Below, piece by piece: positions 6,883 through 8,626 of a DNA stretch of 8,626 nucleotides. The DNA is from J061 sp003695725 [NCBI: Candidatus Schekmanbacteria bacterium] (GTDB taxonomy: Bacteria; Schekmanbacteria; GWA2-38-11). The DNA is taken from positions 1 to 8,626 of the forward strand of contig RFHX01000166.1 of NCBI GenBank assembly GCA_003695725.1, read 5' to 3'. The notes beneath the pieces are model-generated. The model had not been told where the DNA came from and searched no databases. It saw only the letters and a list, made by a program, of their open reading frames with translations. Position 1 is the stretch's first letter, and the number at the start of each line of letters is the position of its first letter. The translations under genes and the position numbers were made by a program.

Positions 6883-8001
6883 TTGTCGAGAAGTTTTCCT
6901 GAAAAGAGATTTTTAGAAATGTATGAAATGAAAAACCAAAAAAATAAAATTCTAAGTAAAAAGATAGTTACGAACGAAAGCCCTGAAACAGTCAAATTGA
7001 GTCTTGCATCGGCGATGGCTTTGGATTTAAAGCCGGGATTATTTTATCGGAATGCGCAGAATCCCTGTATCAATATTCTTTTGAAGTATAATGAAGGTTG
7101 TTATGCCAAATGCGCTTACTGTGGGCTGTCAAAAGCGCGAAATGGTGAATATGATGAAAAATCATTCATCAAAGTCGAATGGCCATCATATCTGCTTGAA
7201 GAAGTTGTAAAAGCTATTGAGAAAAAGAGAGAAAGAATTAAACGAATCTGTATCTCAATGGTGACTAATCATCGCGCAATTGCAGATACTCTTCAAATCT
7301 TGACATATATTAGAAACCGTCTTGATACACCAATTTCGGTATTGCTTTCTCCCACAATAGTAAAGAAGAAGGATATGGCAAGAATGAAAGAGGCAGGTGC
7401 CGATAAAGTTGGGATAGCGCTCGATGCAGCAAATAAAAAGATATTCGACCAATTGAGAGGAAGAGAGGTTAAAGGTCCCCATAAGTGGGAAAGGTATTGG
7501 GATGCTATTGATGAAGCTGTTGAAATATTTGGGAAGGGTAATGTGGGCATCCATATGATTGTTGGCTTAGGCGAAAGTGAAAAGGAATTCGTCGATTTAA
7601 TGTTCGAGTTTAGAAGGCGCGGTGCTAAAACCCATCTCTTCTCATTTTTTGCAGAGGAAGGGTCTCCATTAGAAGGTCTTTCACCTCCTCCTATGGGCAA
7701 ATATAGAAGAATGCAGATAGCAAGATATTTGATTGATGAAAGGCAAATCGATGAAGATGAAATAACTTTTACTGAGAAAGATGAAGTGAAATCCTTTCTA
7801 ATACCGGCAAAAGAATTTGAAGAAATGATCAGTGATGGCACTGCTTTTGTTACAAGCGGCTGTAGTGGAAAAGATGGAAAAGTTGCATGCAACCGTCCCT
7901 ATGGAGACAGCCTACCGGGTGATAATATCAGAAGCTATCCTTTCAAGCCCGATTCTTTGGATATAGCAAGGATAAGGAAGCAGATTTTTAGTTATGAGTG
8001 A
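6883..8001 (+). CDS. lipS1: Radical SAM enzyme, probable LipS1-type lipoyl synthase component
   Basis: The radical SAM cluster motif CxxxCxxC is at Cys73, Cys77 and Cys80 (GCYAKCAYCGLSKAR). It is followed by a TIM-barrel-like region with SMVTNHRAIAD, GADKVGIALDA and HMIVGLGESEKE, and a C-terminal TSGCSGKDGKVACNRPYGDS with Cys327 and Cys336. The barrel and C-terminus resemble biotin synthase-like proteins. LipS1/LipS2 were annotated as biotin synthases before being shown to carry two [4Fe-4S] clusters and to replace LipA. Cys62, Cys327 and Cys336 are candidate ligands for the second cluster. Position after a lipoate ligase and 8-base overlap with a second radical SAM gene support this reading; S1 versus S2 is tentative. 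The start is uncertain: TTG 6883 is the first possible codon after an in-frame stop at 6847 but has its purine-rich site only a base or two away, while ATG 6919 or 6928 would remove 12 or 15 unconserved-looking residues. BioB is unlikely as no bio gene is nearby. Confidence 0.75.
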   Translation: MSRSFPEKRFLEMYEMKNQKNKILSKKIVTNESPETVKLSLASAMALDLKPGLFYRNAQNPCINILLKYNEGCYAKCAYCGLSKARNGEYDEKSFIKVEWPSYLLEEVVKAIEKKRERIKRICISMVTNHRAIADTLQILTYIRNRLDTPISVLLSPTIVKKKDMARMKEAGADKVGIALDAANKKIFDQLRGREVKGPHKWERYWDAIDEAVEIFGKGNVGIHMIVGLGESEKEFVDLMFEFRRRGAKTHLFSFFAEEGSPLEGLSPPPMGKYRRMQIARYLIDERQIDEDEITFTEKDEVKSFLIPAKEFEEMISDGTAFVTSGCSGKDGKVACNRPYGDSLPGDNIRSYPFKPDSLDIARIRKQIFSYE

Positions 8002-8626
8002 ACAGCTCGATAAAGAATTTGAATCTCTTCTGGAAGAATCACGAGCTCTTTCATGGAAAGAATTTGGCAGAAGCATAACTATGTATCTGCCGGGAATGAT
8101 AAGATGCGGCAGTGAAACTGGCCTTTATCCTGCTGTTTCCATATCAGGAGGCAAGTGCCTTCTAAATTGCGACCATTGTATGGGCAAGGTCCTTGAACCG
8201 ATGATTGAAGCAAAAGACGAGGAAACTTTATTGGATGTTTGCAGGAGGATAAAGGAAAGAAACAATATTGGTGTGTTGTTGAGCGGAGGAAGTGGTCTTG
8301 ATGGGAAAGTTGGATGGGATAGATATACTGATATCATTAGAAGGATAAAGGATGAGACCGGACTTCATATATCCATTCACACAGGTATTCTGGATAAAGA
8401 TACGGCTTATTCCTTGAAATCTGCCGGTGTAGACCAAGCACTGACAGATGTGATAGGGAGTGATGACACTTTGAGAGAAGTTTATCATTTAGACTGCGGT
8501 GTAAAAAAAATTGATGAAACACTGAACGCTTTATGCGAAGCAGGTATAACAATTGTCCCGCATATAGTTGCAGGTATTCATTATGGAGAGTTTCGTGGGG
8601 AATACAACGCTATTGAGATTGTGAAA
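7994..8626 (+). CDS. lipS2: Second radical SAM enzyme, probable LipS2-type lipoyl synthase component (3'-truncated)
   Basis: This frame starts at ATG 7994, overlapping the previous gene by 8 bases (ATGAGTGA), and is open to the right edge, giving 211 residues. The CxxxCxxC motif is at Cys55, Cys59 and Cys62 (SISGGKCLLNCDHCMGKVL), with a further Cys38 upstream (MIRCGSETG). GVLLSGGSGLDGKVGWDRY fits the glycine-rich SAM-contacting strand, and LHISIHTGILD, LKSAGVDQALTDVIG and ITIVPHIVAGIHYGE are TIM-barrel strands of radical SAM enzymes. In the split lipoyl synthase one partner inserts sulfur at C8 of the octanoyl chain and the other at C6. The overlap with a related enzyme and the ligase upstream make that role the best guess. 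The S1/S2 labels are assigned by order, not by diagnostic residues, and the C-terminus is not seen. Confidence 0.75.
   Translation, partial: MSEQLDKEFESLLEESRALSWKEFGRSITMYLPGMIRCGSETGLYPAVSISGGKCLLNCDHCMGKVLEPMIEAKDEETLLDVCRRIKERNNIGVLLSGGSGLDGKVGWDRYTDIIRRIKDETGLHISIHTGILDKDTAYSLKSAGVDQALTDVIGSDDTLREVYHLDCGVKKIDETLNALCEAGITIVPHIVAGIHYGEFRGEYNAIEIVK

Noticed and set aside
7293-7892. 199-codon open frame on the minus strand
   Set aside because: It is antisense to the radical SAM gene, which carries clear catalytic motifs. The antisense translation is Ser/Ile/Phe-rich and shows no motif.
6883-8001. Biotin synthase (BioB)
   Set aside because: The barrel and C-terminus look BioB-like, but the neighbours are lipoyl genes and a second radical SAM gene overlaps it. 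No other biotin gene is present, so a LipS-type role is preferred.
1-8626. CRISPR arrays, tRNA or rRNA genes, riboswitches, intact insertion sequences
   Set aside because: No regularly spaced repeats, cloverleaf-like sequence, conserved RNA motif or transposase gene was seen; genes fill almost the whole window.

Overview
The window is about 8.6 kb of AT-rich bacterial DNA. Every supported gene is on the + strand. The ribosome-binding sites are bacterial (AAAGGAGG, AGGAGAGG), genes overlap by 4 to 8 bases, and GTG and perhaps TTG start codons are used. The content points to an anaerobe or sulfur/thiol-metabolising bacterium, for example an uncultivated Desulfobacterota-like, Nitrospirota-like or candidate-phylum lineage. 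Nothing in the sequence fixes the taxon.

Region 1 (1-3488) is a tight heterodisulfide reductase-type operon. It holds the C-terminal 60 percent or so of HdrA (cut by the left edge), an MvhD-like [2Fe-2S] protein, HdrC, HdrB, and a small DUF3088-like protein with a CxxC motif. The first four would form a soluble flavin and iron-sulfur complex: HdrB reduces or oxidises a disulfide/dithiol, HdrC wires it to HdrA, and MvhD passes electrons to or from HdrA. No hydrogenase, formate dehydrogenase or MetF partner is visible. The order A-mvhD-C-B is the energy-conserving (bifurcating-type) layout, not the sulfur-oxidation sHdr layout C1-B1-A-hyp-C2-B2.

Region 2 (3545-5014) is a single polytopic membrane glycosyltransferase of the GT39/PMT/ArnT type. 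It has no obvious link to its neighbours. A 227-base spacer (5015-5241) follows it. The spacer holds a GGACAGGGGACAC motif that resembles repeat remnants, a 33-codon open frame of doubtful reality, and a possible promoter.

Region 3 (5242-8626, running off the right edge) looks like a complete lipoyl-protein module. It has a GcvH/LbpA-like lipoyl carrier with a non-standard lipoylation motif, a lipoate/octanoate-protein ligase, and two consecutive radical SAM enzymes overlapping by 8 bases. The pair fits the LipS1/LipS2 split lipoyl synthase, which replaces LipA. The expected sequence of events is ligase attaches octanoate (or lipoate) to the carrier lysine, then the two radical SAM proteins insert sulfur at C8 and C6.

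The most interesting point is the proximity of an Hdr complex, a thiol-redox-like small protein and a dedicated lipoyl carrier with its own assembly machinery. Related combinations are known from sHdr-LbpA sulfur oxidation. Here the Hdr half is of the MvhD-linked type, so the carrier may feed or accept dithiol/disulfide electrons in a different pathway. That link is an inference from gene proximity only.
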